A stretch of 64,000 nucleotides of DNA from an uncultured Pseudomonadales bacterium (lineage in GTDB: Bacteria > Pseudomonadota > Gammaproteobacteria > Pseudomonadales > Balneatricaceae), in the NCBI GenBank assembly GCA_937773555.1, contig CALJVT010000004.1:1-64000 (forward strand). Direction: 5' to 3'. A program made the position numbers and the translations under genes. Shown here in pieces: positions 17,516-28,068 of the stretch; the stretch's first letter is position 1; every line of letters begins with the position of its first letter. The notes beneath the pieces are model-generated. The model worked only from the letters and a program-made list of their open reading frames with translations. It did no database searches and was not told the origin of the DNA.

Positions 17516-18184
17516 ATGCAAGAACAAGTTCAGCTGTCCAGCCATTCTAAGGAATCTACCTTAGCCACAAATAAAGTTTTACGTAATACTTACGCCCTAC
17601 TTTCCATGACACTTATTTTTAGTGCTGTTATGGCGACTATGGCTATTTCAAGCAATGCCGCACCGGTTAACTTCATCGTTCAATTGGTGGTGTTGTTTGG
17701 CACATTATATGCGCTTAACAAATTAAAAAACTCAGTATGGTCTATACCCCTAGTGTTCTTTTTTACGGGATTTCTAGGTTATAGTACTGGGCCCATTGTA
17801 AACTTTTACTTGGGAATGGCTAATGGTGGAGACATTGTGGCTACTGCCCTTTCGATGACAGGTATTACCTTCCTAGGTTTGTCTGCTTATGCGGTTTCGA
17901 GCCGTAAAGACTTCAGCTTCATGGGTGGCTTTTTGATGATTGGCCTAATCCTTGTGATTGTGGCGTCATTGGCGAATATTTTCTTTGCTATTCCAGCCTT
18001 GTCTTTGGCCATAAGTGCTGTGGGTGTATTGGTATTTTCTGGTTTTATTTTGTATGACACAAGCCGTATGGTGAACGGTGGTGAAACCAATTACGTGATG
18101 ATGACAGTAAGTTTATACCTCAATATCTTAAACTTATTTCTTATGCTGCTGCACCTCACAGGCGCTCTTAGTGGCGACGATTAA
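17516..18184 (+). CDS. yccA: Bax inhibitor-1 / YccA family membrane protein
   Basis: 222 aa with seven hydrophobic segments typical of the BI-1 family (e.g. VLRNTYALLSMTLIFSAVMA and SLYLNILNLFLMLLHLTGA near the C-terminus). In E. coli YccA binds and modulates FtsH, the membrane AAA protease. I chose the ATG at 17516 because the AAGG ribosome binding site (17503-17506) abuts the earlier ATG at 17507 and is well spaced for 17516. It precedes tusDCBE, as in Pseudomonas. A strong terminator separates it from tusD. Confidence 0.9.
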   Translation: MQEQVQLSSHSKESTLATNKVLRNTYALLSMTLIFSAVMATMAISSNAAPVNFIVQLVVLFGTLYALNKLKNSVWSIPLVFFFTGFLGYSTGPIVNFYLGMANGGDIVATALSMTGITFLGLSAYAVSSRKDFSFMGGFLMIGLILVIVASLANIFFAIPALSLAISAVGVLVFSGFILYDTSRMVNGGETNYVMMTVSLYLNILNLFLMLLHLTGALSGDD

Positions 18185-18212
18185 CTTTGGTTCAGGTGCG
18201 AAGTAATCAGGG

Positions 18213-18236
18213 AGCCCCGCCTTTTGGCGGGGTTTT
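18213..18236 (+). terminator. Rho-independent terminator between yccA and tusD
   Basis: A GC-rich stem CCCCGCC/GGCGGGG around TTTT, followed by four T. It ends five bases before the tusD ATG, so tusD translation depends on readthrough or on a promoter inside the hairpin region. Confidence 0.85.
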
Positions 18237-18241
18237 CGTAT

Positions 18242-18685
18242 ATGCCTGATTTAAATATGGCCGCTTCCCCTTCTCTGGATCCAACATCGTTAACCTATGC
18301 CATTGTTGTCCGTTGTGGCCCGCACCAGCAAAGCCGAGCTTTGTCTGCCTTTCAGTTTACTAAAGAGGTATTGTTGCAAGGGCATAAAGTGCTAAGTGTG
18401 TTTTTTTACCAACAAGGCGTGCATACCGCTTCTGGCTTAAGGGTGGTTCCACAGGATGAACTGAATTTAACCGTTTTGTGGCAGCAGTTGAGCCTGGACT
18501 ACGACTTAGACCTTGGCGTGTGCATTGCTGCGGCGTTACAGGCTGGAATCACTAACCAACAAGAAGCCAACCGGTATGAACTTGGCAGTGATAGTTTGGC
18601 TTCGCAATTTTCCTTAGTAGGGCTTGGTCAGCTAGCAGCTGCTAGCGCCGAGTGTGACCGACTTGTTAGTTTTGGAGGGAATTGA
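18242..18685 (+). CDS. tusD: Sulfurtransferase TusD (DsrE-like), TusBCD complex
   Basis: 147 aa from the ATG at 18242; a possible later start is the ATG at 18257. It is the DsrE-fold subunit that receives persulfide sulfur from TusA and passes it to TusE for 2-thiouridine in tRNA. The active cysteine is in LDLGVCIAAALQAGI (Cys94), and the C-terminal SLVGLGQLAAASAECDRLVSF matches TusD. Its stop overlaps the tusC start. It is followed by tusC, tusB and tusE; mnmA, which uses the sulfur, is at 35.3 kb. Confidence 0.92.
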   Translation: MPDLNMAASPSLDPTSLTYAIVVRCGPHQQSRALSAFQFTKEVLLQGHKVLSVFFYQQGVHTASGLRVVPQDELNLTVLWQQLSLDYDLDLGVCIAAALQAGITNQQEANRYELGSDSLASQFSLVGLGQLAAASAECDRLVSFGGN

Positions 18686-19035
18686 TGTCCTGTTTAATCA
18701 CTCTAAGCCATGCACCGTATGGCTCTCAGGTAGCTAAGGAATCCTTAGATGTAGCATTAGTTTTGTCTGCTTTTGAACAACAGCCAGCAGTCTTATTTGT
18801 TGACGAGGGCGTTTTACAACTCCTTCCTGGAAGTCAAATACCCTCTCCCCACAAGCATATTGGGAAAATTCTAAGCGCATTAGAGATGTATGATATAAAT
18901 GAGCTTTGGGTAGAACAAGAGTCATTGGATCAATTTGGCCTGGCGATTGACGATCTCAGCCAAACTGTCAACCTTGTTACTCGTATCCACCTAGGGCAAC
19001 TCTGTGCTCAATATCATCAACATTTGGTGTTTTAG
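18685..19035 (+). CDS. tusC: Sulfur relay protein TusC (DsrF-like)
   Basis: 116 aa. It is the middle subunit of the TusBCD heterohexamer, starting MSCLITLSHAPYGSQVAKES, with LDVALVLSAFEQQPAVLFVD as in the DsrE/F fold. The ATG at 18685 shares one base with the tusD stop (TGATG) and follows a GGAGG ribosome binding site. It has no proven catalytic cysteine of its own in the family. The identity rests on motif and gene order. Confidence 0.88.
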   Translation: MSCLITLSHAPYGSQVAKESLDVALVLSAFEQQPAVLFVDEGVLQLLPGSQIPSPHKHIGKILSALEMYDINELWVEQESLDQFGLAIDDLSQTVNLVTRIHLGQLCAQYHQHLVF

Positions 19036-19037
19036 TG

Positions 19038-19319
19038 ATGTCAATCCTTCACATAATCGCCAAACACCTTGATTCTAATGCGCTGACCACATTAGTTGCA
19101 CGAAGTAGTCCTAATGATGGCTATGTATTCATTGATGACGGTGTATATGTGCAGCTTAGTAAAGAATTACTGGCCTTTGGTGCCAGGCCTGTATTTGTTT
19201 TTGCAGCTCATGTGGAAGAACGTGGGCTTTCCATAGTTCACAGCCCTGCTGTAACATTGATCAATATGACAGACTTGGTTAATTTAACCACACGCTATAC
19301 GTCTTCTATGAGTTGGTGA
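19038..19319 (+). CDS. tusB: Sulfur relay protein TusB (DsrH-like)
   Basis: 93 aa. It is the smallest TusBCD subunit: MSILHIIAKHLDSNALTTLV, then FIDDGVYVQLSKE, the usual DsrH pattern of an ILH-type start and a DDGV motif. GTG at 19035, overlapping the tusC stop, is an alternative start. It is followed two bases later by tusE. Confidence 0.85.
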   Translation: MSILHIIAKHLDSNALTTLVARSSPNDGYVFIDDGVYVQLSKELLAFGARPVFVFAAHVEERGLSIVHSPAVTLINMTDLVNLTTRYTSSMSW

Positions 19320-19320
19320 T

Positions 19321-19632
19321 ATGCAGTTAGAAACGGATAAAGACGGGTATTTAACCCATTTAAGTGACTGGAGCCCAAACACTGCAAAGTGGCTAGCGCA
19401 CAGCGAAGGTATCACACTAGAGGCTGAACACTGGGAGGTGATAAATGCATTACGAGCCTTTTACGCTGATACCGGAATTTCTCCTGCAATGCGTATACTT
19501 GTTAAAATTGTGAAGCAAAGAGTGAGCCTAGACAAAGGTAACAGTATCCATTTGTTAACCTTGTTTCCTGACAGCCCAGCAAAACTAGCCGCCAAAATCG
19601 CCGGCCTACCGAGACCGACAAACTGCCTTTAA
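19321..19632 (+). CDS. tusE: Sulfur carrier TusE (DsrC family)
   Basis: 103 aa. It accepts the persulfide from TusBCD and delivers it to MnmA. The family's WLAHSEGITL and DWSPNTAKWLA region and the C-terminal arm ending LPRPTNCL are present. The reactive cysteine is the penultimate residue (Cys102). No second arm cysteine is seen, which fits TusE rather than a dissimilatory DsrC. It ends 31 bp from the converging serS gene. Confidence 0.92.
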   Translation: MQLETDKDGYLTHLSDWSPNTAKWLAHSEGITLEAEHWEVINALRAFYADTGISPAMRILVKIVKQRVSLDKGNSIHLLTLFPDSPAKLAAKIAGLPRPTNCL

Positions 19633-19663
19633 CGGCTTCCTTTACCTTACTAGAGTAGGCTGA

Positions 19664-20956
<1,293 letters not shown>

Positions 20957-20996
20957 CTAGAGTAAAACGACACGAAGTATCAGGTAAAAATTATTT

Positions 20997-21374
20997 TTAT
21001 AACCAGCGGCCAATGTACATACCAATAACGGCTGCTATTAATCCTACACAAACATTTGAAAAAACATTAACTAATGCCATAAACCATTCACCCTGTTCAA
21101 TAAGCAAAATGCTATCTAACGAAAAGGTAGAGAAAGTGGTGAATGCACCAAGCAAACCTATGATTAACAACGGCCGCCAAATATCAGGGATTAGGCCTTT
21201 TTCAATGATAAGTACATAAAGTAGGCCTAAACAGAACGAACCAATGGAGTTGGCAAGAAATATAGCCAATGGAAAGCGGCCACTATAAATAGCTCCTAAC
21301 CAATGCTGCAGGCCAAAGCGGCTTAACGCACCAATAGCACCTCCACAGGCGATAGCAACTAATTGACCTACGAT
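20997..21374 (-). CDS. crcB: Fluoride exporter CrcB/FEX, apparent AUC start codon
   Basis: About 125 aa. It forms dual-topology fluoride channels in the inner membrane. The family motifs GGAIGALSRF, LANSIGSF and LGAFTTFSTFSLDS are all present with four hydrophobic segments. The first ATG/GTG/TTG in frame is a TTG at 21269, which would cut off the first membrane helix and the GGAIGA motif. The conserved sequence continues upstream to about 21374, where the frame reads ATC-GTA-GGT-CAA, preceded by GGGGAG six bases upstream; the first in-frame stop upstream leaves no ATG, GTG or TTG. I therefore annotate an AUC start. It lies between rarA and serS. Confidence 0.82.
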   Translation of the reverse strand: MVGQLVAIACGGAIGALSRFGLQHWLGAIYSGRFPLAIFLANSIGSFCLGLLYVLIIEKGLIPDIWRPLLIIGLLGAFTTFSTFSLDSILLIEQGEWFMALVNVFSNVCVGLIAAVIGMYIGRWL

Positions 21375-21423
21375 TGGATTCTCCCCTACTTTTATCTAAC
21401 GCTATTATAGCTTACAAAAGGTG

Positions 21424-22767
21424 CTATTTATAACGCTGTTGATCACTATTTTGGTTCAGCTGCGCTAGTTTTTCTAACTTTTCACCAATTTTTACTTCAA
21501 CACCACGATCACTCGGGTGATACAGAACACGGTGTGCAAGTGCTTCTGGCAGGTAGCTTTCTCCAGCCGCAAAAGCCATAGGTTCTGCGTGAGCATACCT
21601 ATAGTCTGCCCCATGGCCCAAAGAATGCGCTAGGCTTGTCGGTGCGTTGCGCAAATGGTTGGGCACATCGTAACTAGGTTCTTCTCTTGCTAGTTTCATA
21701 GCGGCTTTAAACGCAGTGTCAACGGCGTTACTTTTTGCGGCACAGGCACAATAAACAGCTGCATGGGCAATGGCACGATTACCCTCAGCTGGCCCTACTC
21801 TTTCAAACACCTGCCAAGCATTCACCGCCACTTGCAATGCTCTTGGGTCGGCGTTACCGATGTCTTCTGACGCAATGGCAAGAAGGCGCCGAGCGATATA
21901 GAGAGGGTCACAACCAGCATCAATCATACGAGCTAGCCAATATAAGGAACCACTGGGGTCAGATCCGCGAACAGACTTATGAAAGGCGGAAATTTGGTCA
22001 TAAAAAATATCGCCACCTTTATCAAAACGTTTGGGGCTTGTTTGTAACACTTGTTCTAAAACACTGTTATCTATAACCAAACCACCATTTTGTGGCTCTG
22101 CTAGGTCTGTGGCTATTTCTAACAGATTAAGTAATCGGCGGGCATCACCATCTGCTGCTTGCAATAAAAGCTTGCGATGAGGATCTTTTATATCAATATT
22201 GAGCTTACCTAAACCTCTTTCTTTATCAATTAGGGCTTGCTGTAATAATGCCGCGAGCTCGTCTTCAGACAAAGACTTTAAAACATAAACCCTCGACCGA
22301 GACATTAACGCATTATTGAGTTCAAAGGCCGGATTCTCGGTGGTAGCACCCACAAAAATAAAAGTACCATCTTCAATATAAGGTAGGAACGCATCCTGTT
22401 GAGACTTGTTGAATCGGTGTACCTCATCAACGAACAATACGCTATCTCGCCCAGACTGAGCGCGAACCTGTTGGGCTTCTTGAACAGACGCGCGAATATC
22501 TTTAACACCAGACATTACAGCTGATAAAGTCATAAAGTGAGCATCACTTACTTTACTCATTAATTGCGCCAAGGTCGTTTTACCTACCCCTGGTGGGCCC
22601 CACAGAATCATACTGTGGAGTAATCCTTGAGTTAACGCTTTTCCCAAGTTTTTTCCCTCGCCTAAAAGGTGCGATTGGCCTACGTATTGGCTTAGCATTT
22701 GTGGCCGCATTCGGCTAGCTAATGGCTGATAACCTGAGGTTTCATGGGTAAATAAGTCGTTTATCAA
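21424..22767 (-). CDS. rarA: Replication-associated recombination protein A (RarA/MgsA)
   Basis: 447 aa, clamp-loader-like AAA+ ATPase acting at stalled forks. Walker [10 protein letters not shown] is at residues 57-65, followed by Walker B SVLFVDEVHRFNKSQQDAF, and a C-terminal tetramerisation region (GSDPSGSLYWLARMIDAGCD). The start overlaps the lolA stop by four bases (ATGA), so translation is coupled. Confidence 0.96.
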   Translation of the reverse strand: MINDLFTHETSGYQPLASRMRPQMLSQYVGQSHLLGEGKNLGKALTQGLLHSMILWGPPGVGKTTLAQLMSKVSDAHFMTLSAVMSGVKDIRASVQEAQQVRAQSGRDSVLFVDEVHRFNKSQQDAFLPYIEDGTFIFVGATTENPAFELNNALMSRSRVYVLKSLSEDELAALLQQALIDKERGLGKLNIDIKDPHRKLLLQAADGDARRLLNLLEIATDLAEPQNGGLVIDNSVLEQVLQTSPKRFDKGGDIFYDQISAFHKSVRGSDPSGSLYWLARMIDAGCDPLYIARRLLAIASEDIGNADPRALQVAVNAWQVFERVGPAEGNRAIAHAAVYCACAAKSNAVDTAFKAAMKLAREEPSYDVPNHLRNAPTSLAHSLGHGADYRYAHAEPMAFAAGESYLPEALAHRVLYHPSDRGVEVKIGEKLEKLAQLNQNSDQQRYK

Positions 22768-23387
22768 AACTGGTCCATCTCTAACACATCAATATTTTCA
22801 GGAATTACAAAATTAAATAAATCATCTTTAATTAGAGGGTCAAACACCATATTACTAAATGTAAGGCTCGTTTTTTGGTGCATTGCGTCTTCTAATTGCA
22901 TTTCGAGTAGTTGGTTGTTTTTGAAGTTGAGCCTCAGGGTTTGATAAAGGCTTTCAGGGTCCTTAGGCGTAAGTCGGTAGAACACTAAACCATTGTCCCC
23001 ACGTTTCATTACAACATTAAACTCAGCCCCTATGTCTGTGCCATTGCCACTGAGTAACAATGCTGGGGTGCTCGTGGTGCGTTGGTCTAGGGTTTGAACC
23101 GTGACCTGCTCTAGGTCTTTATCATAGATCCACAGTCGCTTTCCATTGCTGACTAGCAGTTGTGCAAATGGATCTGCAGTCTGCCACCAAAACTGATTGG
23201 GGTGAGCTAATACCATATGGCCACGGGTTTCTTGTAAGCGGCTGCCACTAGCATCCAAAACATACTGCACAAAGTCTGCTTCAATGTTTGTCTGGCGGCC
23301 CAACTGCTGGCCTAGAGATTGAGCGGCGGTTTGCGCCAGGCTAGTGCTAGCTATGGTTATACTAAGCAGAAATATGGCTAAACGCAT
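22764..23387 (-). CDS. lolA: Outer-membrane lipoprotein carrier LolA
   Basis: 207 aa. A signal peptide (MRLAIFLLSITIASTSLAQ, cleavage likely after Ala18) exports it to the periplasm, where it ferries lipoproteins from LolCDE to LolB. The mature part has the LolA pattern FVQYVLDASGSRLQETRGHM and FWWQTADPFAQLLVSNGKR. It lies between ftsK and rarA, the normal place. Confidence 0.95.
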   Translation of the reverse strand: MRLAIFLLSITIASTSLAQTAAQSLGQQLGRQTNIEADFVQYVLDASGSRLQETRGHMVLAHPNQFWWQTADPFAQLLVSNGKRLWIYDKDLEQVTVQTLDQRTTSTPALLLSGNGTDIGAEFNVVMKRGDNGLVFYRLTPKDPESLYQTLRLNFKNNQLLEMQLEDAMHQKTSLTFSNMVFDPLIKDDLFNFVIPENIDVLEMDQF

Positions 23388-23406
23388 GATACATCCTTCT
23401 ATTTAA

Positions 23407-26115
23407 TTAATCGCGATGTGGAGGTGGAGCAAGGACTTCCCTACTACCATTATGGGCTGGAGCAGTAATCACTCCTGCAGCCTCCATGGCTTCAATCATT
23501 CGGGCTGCGCGGTTATAGCCAATTTTAAACTTCCGCTGAACAGAAGAAATCGAAGCCCTGCGAGTTTCGGTGATAAAGGCTACTGCCTCATCATATAAAC
23601 GGTCCTTGTCTTCTTCAAAGGCACCTTCTGAAGACGCCAAGCCAAAACCAGCTTCCTGATCATAATTGCCTTCTACAATAGCTTCGATGAACTGAGGTGA
23701 ACCCCGCTGCTTCCAAGCATCAACGACTCGATGAACTTCATCATCACTGACAAAAGCTCCATGGACGCGTTCTGGCATACTTTTACCTGGCGGTAGATAG
23801 AGCATATCCCCATGACCCAAAAGACTTTCTGCACCACCTTGATCAAGTATGGTACGAGAATCAATTTTAGAGCTCACTTGAAAGGCAATGCGAGTGGGAA
23901 CGTTGGCTTTAATTAGTCCTGTAATCACATCTACAGAAGGACGTTGAGTTGCCAGTATAAGATGGATGCCCGCAGCCCTAGCTTTTTGAGCAATCCGGGC
24001 AATGAGCTCCTCTACTTTTTTGCCTACCACCATTATCATGTCAGCAAACTCATCGACTACAACTACGATATAAGGCAGTGGATCCAAGTAGGGTCTATCA
24101 TCCATATTTTCACCATTGGCTTCATCCGGCACCCAGATGGGGTCTAAAATAGGATCTCCTGCGGTAATCTTAGTATTAAACCCTGCAAGATTTCGAACGC
24201 CTTGGGAAGCCATCAAACGATAGCGTCTTTCCATTTCGGCAACACACCAGCGCAGGCCTCCAGCAGCTTCTTTCATGTCAGTAATTACAGGAGCTAGTAG
24301 ATGCGGAATCCCATCATAAATCGACAGCTCTAACATTTTGGGGTCAACTAACAGCATACGAACTTGGTCTGGCGTTGATTTTAGTAATATGCTCATAATC
24401 ATAGCGTTAACGCCTACAGACTTACCAGAACCTGTAGTGCCAGCGACTAATAAGTGCGGCATCTTTGCTAGGTCCACTACCACTGGTTTGCCCGCAATAT
24501 CATTGCCTAAAGTGAGGGTAAGTGGGCTGGTTGAAGATAAGTAAGGCTTACTGCCAATAACCTCACTGATACGAACCATTTCTCTGTGTTGGTTTGGAAT
24601 TTCTATGCCGATGACAGATTTCCCGGCAATGACCTCAACGACGCGCACGCTCATAACCGCCATTGAACGAGCTAAATCTTTTGATAAATTGCTTATTTTG
24701 CTTACTTTTGTGCCTGGTGCTGGGCGTATTTCAATGCGCGTAATAACAGGCCCTGGGTTAACCTCAACCACCTCTGCAATAACTCCAAAATCTAGCAGCT
24801 TGGCTTCCAAAAGTTGGCTTAAATGGGTTAGTTCTTCTGAGGTAATGGTTGGATTGAGGCTAACATTTGGTGGATCAAGTAAGCTTAATGGGGGTAAGTT
24901 CTTGTGTTTGGTCACTTTCCCGTGTTGCTCTGTTTGAGAGGTACCCGTATCCTGTTTATGAATTTCAGACAAAGGCACTATTTTAACTTCTTTAACGTTA
25001 GCAACAGGTGAAACGTGCGGTTTAATTGCACTCGGTAAAGGCGCTATAGGTGTGGCTCCATGCTTATTAACAGCATTAGCTTGCAGCCCAGTGCTTGTGG
25101 CAGAAGTGGCAGGCGTACTTGACTGTGTAGGGGTTTGGCTTGTAACAGAAGCTTTGCTTTTGGTGGGCACTGAGTCAAGCGCAGCAGCAACATCATCGAC
25201 GCTAAAGTCGGCTGCATGGCTGGTTAAGCTCTGGTCATCAGTTACCGGAATAATTGGTTTTTTGTGGACGGGTATAACAGTTTTAAGGGGGGGCTTCTTA
25301 GGCTTATTGGAGACACGTTTAAATGGCCAAAGATTTCTTATAAAGCGCCAAATTGCGGTTATTGGCATAGCTAATTTTGACCCTAAGGATAATTTAGGGG
25401 CTGGATTACCATAACTGCTAGGACTCGCGACTGCCTCACGGGGCGTTTTAAGCTCTTGGGTGTGGCGCTTTTGACCAAACAAACTTTGCCACAAGTGTTC
25501 GCACCAGTAAATGCTATGCCGACCTATAGTTTCTGTGATGGTGCCCCAGCGAAGTTGCCAAAAGTGACTAATCGCTAATATCAACGTGGTTAGGAGTAAA
25601 ATATTGGTGCCCGTCATACCGAGGGCTTTATTAAGCGGTAATCCTAGAGTTAACCCCAATAAGCCCCCACTGCCTTGTGGGTAGGTTAAGTCGGTATTAG
25701 ATATGTGAATAGAAGCATAAACACACGCGGCTATAACTAAAGCGCTAAGGGTGAGCATTTTAAACCAGACATTGTTGTCAGGATCATAATGTGTATAGCG
25801 AGACTGACCAATAAAACGTATGACCTCATACTGTATGAGTAACAGCGGTATAAGGTAAGCAATTAAACCTAAAGCCCAAAAAAATAAATCTGCCAATACT
25901 GCGCCAAAAGTACCTCCAGCATTATGAATGTTAGACACATCAAACGCTTGAGTAGAGGTTGGGTCACTTGCATCAAAAGTAATAAGTACAATCAACACAT
26001 AAACACTAAAAGCCAATAGTGCCAAATGGAAACCGTGCCAGCTTAAACGCTGTATCCAGCTTGAAGCTTCTTTGTTGCTTACCTTTGACGATGTGCGTGG
26101 GTTTATTGTGGCCAC
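23407..26115 (-). CDS. ftsK: DNA translocase FtsK
   Basis: 902 aa. An N-terminal membrane domain with four or five helices (about residues 25-200) recruits it to the septum. A Ser/Thr/Pro/Ala-rich linker (about 205-400) is followed by the motor, with Walker [10 protein letters not shown] near residue 557 and [13 protein letters not shown], then [13 protein letters not shown] as Walker B. The C-terminal winged-helix gamma domain ([20 protein letters not shown]) reads KOPS sequences. It pumps DNA and activates XerCD at dif during division. The linker is much shorter than in E. coli. The upstream spacer is bare of the trxB gene found there in Pseudomonas. Confidence 0.97.
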   Translation of the reverse strand: MATINPRTSSKVSNKEASSWIQRLSWHGFHLALLAFSVYVLIVLITFDASDPTSTQAFDVSNIHNAGGTFGAVLADLFFWALGLIAYLIPLLLIQYEVIRFIGQSRYTHYDPDNNVWFKMLTLSALVIAACVYASIHISNTDLTYPQGSGGLLGLTLGLPLNKALGMTGTNILLLTTLILAISHFWQLRWGTITETIGRHSIYWCEHLWQSLFGQKRHTQELKTPREAVASPSSYGNPAPKLSLGSKLAMPITAIWRFIRNLWPFKRVSNKPKKPPLKTVIPVHKKPIIPVTDDQSLTSHAADFSVDDVAAALDSVPTKSKASVTSQTPTQSSTPATSATSTGLQANAVNKHGATPIAPLPSAIKPHVSPVANVKEVKIVPLSEIHKQDTGTSQTEQHGKVTKHKNLPPLSLLDPPNVSLNPTITSEELTHLSQLLEAKLLDFGVIAEVVEVNPGPVITRIEIRPAPGTKVSKISNLSKDLARSMAVMSVRVVEVIAGKSVIGIEIPNQHREMVRISEVIGSKPYLSSTSPLTLTLGNDIAGKPVVVDLAKMPHLLVAGTTGSGKSVGVNAMIMSILLKSTPDQVRMLLVDPKMLELSIYDGIPHLLAPVITDMKEAAGGLRWCVAEMERRYRLMASQGVRNLAGFNTKITAGDPILDPIWVPDEANGENMDDRPYLDPLPYIVVVVDEFADMIMVVGKKVEELIARIAQKARAAGIHLILATQRPSVDVITGLIKANVPTRIAFQVSSKIDSRTILDQGGAESLLGHGDMLYLPPGKSMPERVHGAFVSDDEVHRVVDAWKQRGSPQFIEAIVEGNYDQEAGFGLASSEGAFEEDKDRLYDEAVAFITETRRASISSVQRKFKIGYNRAARMIEAMEAAGVITAPAHNGSREVLAPPPHRD

Positions 26116-26497
26116 TAACGATTTCCTTGTGCGTGTGTTTGATTGAGCAAACTTAGCCTATGATACGCAATCCTGATAGTTGAACCAAGCTTAATGATGT
26201 TCTAGTTGTCTGGCCTTTGAGTTAACAGGCCGTAGACTTGCATTTTATTGCCCTTATCGACAAATTAGTTGACTTGTCACGTGTGCAACAGACCCTTAGC
26301 ATCATATACTTAGGGTCACTTTAGGCTGCAGCACCATGGAATGACAACAACCATGAATAAGGCAGAATCGTATAACCAAATACTAACTTTTTTGTTATCT
26401 CTCTAACTAAGATACTAATAAAAATGCACGCCTTTTAATCTTGTATTTAGGCTAGGGTATTTTACCGAGAGTTAACCTCTTGATGTATAATTAACCT
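26116..26497. other. 382-bp divergent spacer between ftsK and aat
   Basis: No convincing gene. It holds an imperfect hairpin GACCCTTAG/CTTAGGGTC (26291-26317, eight of nine pairs, nine-base loop) and a 17-codon open frame at 26353-26406 without a ribosome binding site. A TATAAT lies just before aat. The promoter of ftsK must also be here but I cannot assign it. Confidence 0.6.
26486..26491 (+). promoter_or_regulatory. -10 element of aat, implying a leaderless or near-leaderless mRNA
   Basis: A perfect TATAAT ends seven bases before the aat ATG. If used, transcription would begin at about the A of the start codon. No Shine-Dalgarno sequence is present in the intervening TAACCT. The -35 (possibly TTTACC at 26461) is poor. 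Confidence 0.45.
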
Positions 26498-27202
26498 ATG
26501 CCTGTTTACCAACTAGACAACGATGATTATTGGTTTCCACCAGTCTCAGAAGCCCTTGACGACCCTCAAGGGTTGTTAGCTGTGGGTGGTGACTTATCTG
26601 TATCAAGGCTGTTACATGCCTACCAATGTGGTATTTTTCCTTGGTTTTCTGATCACGATCCTATCCTTTGGTGGGCCCCAAGTCCTAGGATGGTCATCAA
26701 TCCACATCAAATTCATATCTCTAAAAGCATGGTTAAAGTTATCCGTAAGACACCATTTATAGTCACTTTTGATCATGCATTTGAGCGCGTAGTGAAAGCT
26801 TGCGGTTCTACCCCAAGAGCGGATCAAACCTCGGCAGAAAGCTGGATTACACAAGACATGCAAAATGCTTATACGCAATTGTATCGCCAAGGATACGCCC
26901 ATAGCGTTGAAGTATGGCATGGCGGTGAGTTAGTAGGCGGTTTGTATGGTGTTGCCCTAGGACGGATGTTCTTCGGTGAGTCTATGTTTAGTCGAGCAGA
27001 TAATGCATCTAAAATAGCGTTTATTCATCTGGCTCAACGGATAGCACAGTGGGGTTTTGTGCTTATAGATTGCCAGATGCATACGCCACACTTAGCTAGT
27101 CTTGGTGCCCAGGAAATCCCTATGGCAGAATTTGAAAACTACCTAGAACAAAATCTGTCGTATGGAGTAGATAGTTTATGGGATCTGGTGGTACAGTCTT
27201 AA
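26498..27202 (+). CDS. aat: Leucyl/phenylalanyl-tRNA--protein transferase
   Basis: 234 aa, the normal length. It adds Leu or Phe to proteins with N-terminal Arg or Lys, making them ClpS-ClpAP substrates. The signature AYQCGIFPWFSDHDPILWWAPSP-type region is visible (AYQCGIFPWF, then ILWWAPSPRMV), and later SVEVWHGGELVGGLYGVALG and FFGESMFS. It is followed 70 bp later by bpt. No ribosome binding site precedes it (see the -10 element). Confidence 0.97.
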   Translation: MPVYQLDNDDYWFPPVSEALDDPQGLLAVGGDLSVSRLLHAYQCGIFPWFSDHDPILWWAPSPRMVINPHQIHISKSMVKVIRKTPFIVTFDHAFERVVKACGSTPRADQTSAESWITQDMQNAYTQLYRQGYAHSVEVWHGGELVGGLYGVALGRMFFGESMFSRADNASKIAFIHLAQRIAQWGFVLIDCQMHTPHLASLGAQEIPMAEFENYLEQNLSYGVDSLWDLVVQS

Positions 27203-27272
27203 GTTAGGTCCTTCATTAACCTGCATAAAGTGGTGGTTTTCCATTTCTTCATCAATTGATGTTAATACATTA

Positions 27273-27971
27273 GTGTTTTACCCAACACCTGAGCACAGCT
27301 GCAGTTATTTGGATAATCGCCAAGCGAGGTCAATTTTTTTAAGCCCAGACCAGACCTTGGACGAATCAATTTATATGCAACTCACTGATATGGGCTTTAG
27401 GCGCAGTGGTGAACATATATACCGGCCTTGGTGCGAAGGCTGCGGTGAATGTAAGTCTGTTCGTGTTCCTCTTGCAGGTTTTAAGGTTAGTAAAAGCCAA
27501 AAACGCGTGCTTAACCGCAATAAAGACCTGCACGTTAGTTTTGAACTGCCTTCTTCTTCGGAAGAAATCTACAGCTTGTATGTCAACTATATTAACCAGC
27601 GGCACAGTGATGGCGACATGTACCCGCCATCGTTAGAGCAATTTAAAGACTTCTTGTGTCATTCACCCCCGTCGAGTAATACATGGTTTGTATGTTTTAG
27701 ATTAGAACAAAAATTATTAGCGGTGGCTGTGGTTGATATACTTCCTAAAGGCGTGTCAGCCATCTACACTTTCTTTGATCCTGCTTATGAAGTAAGAAGC
27801 TTAGGGCGGCTTGCTGTGCTTTGGCAGATTCACTGGGCTAAGTCTAAGGGGATGGAGTTTGTTTACCTTGGTTATTGGGTAAAAGACTGTCAAAAAATGG
27901 CTTACAAAGCTGAATATCAACCTTTGCAAGTGTTTGACGACTTAATCTGGCAGGAGTTAATAGTACCCTAG
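27273..27971 (+). CDS. bpt: Aspartate/glutamate leucyltransferase (Bpt, ATE1-like)
   Basis: 232 aa from GTG at 27273. It transfers Leu from Leu-tRNA to N-terminal Asp or Glu (and modified Cys) of proteins. It carries the ATE family motifs HSCSYL, RRSGEHIYRPWCEGCGEC with the cysteine cluster, RNKDLHV and YLGYWVKDCQKMAYKAEY. GTG is the first standard start codon; homologues have a few more residues before FYPTPEHSC, and the frame is open upstream (for example ATT at 27243), so the true start is unsure. Next to aat, with clpS and clpA close by. Confidence 0.92.
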   Translation: MFYPTPEHSCSYLDNRQARSIFLSPDQTLDESIYMQLTDMGFRRSGEHIYRPWCEGCGECKSVRVPLAGFKVSKSQKRVLNRNKDLHVSFELPSSSEEIYSLYVNYINQRHSDGDMYPPSLEQFKDFLCHSPPSSNTWFVCFRLEQKLLAVAVVDILPKGVSAIYTFFDPAYEVRSLGRLAVLWQIHWAKSKGMEFVYLGYWVKDCQKMAYKAEYQPLQVFDDLIWQELIVP

Positions 27972-28068
27972 GCTTATATAGGTGTTTTACTCGCTTTTTG
28001 TACATCAGTACGGCATAATGTCGCGCAAAGTAAATATGATAAATTCTGTAACAACCCTTGAGGCTTTA

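Noticed and set aside
21375-21423. Fluoride riboswitch before crcB
   Set aside because: Only 49 bp separate rarA and crcB and no riboswitch-like fold or terminator is apparent.
24605-24937. 110-codon open frame antisense to ftsK
   Set aside because: Composition follows the opposite-strand FtsK motor domain; no independent support.
26353-26406. 17-codon open frame in the ftsK-aat spacer
   Set aside because: No Shine-Dalgarno sequence, no promoter pairing and no comparison available to show conservation.
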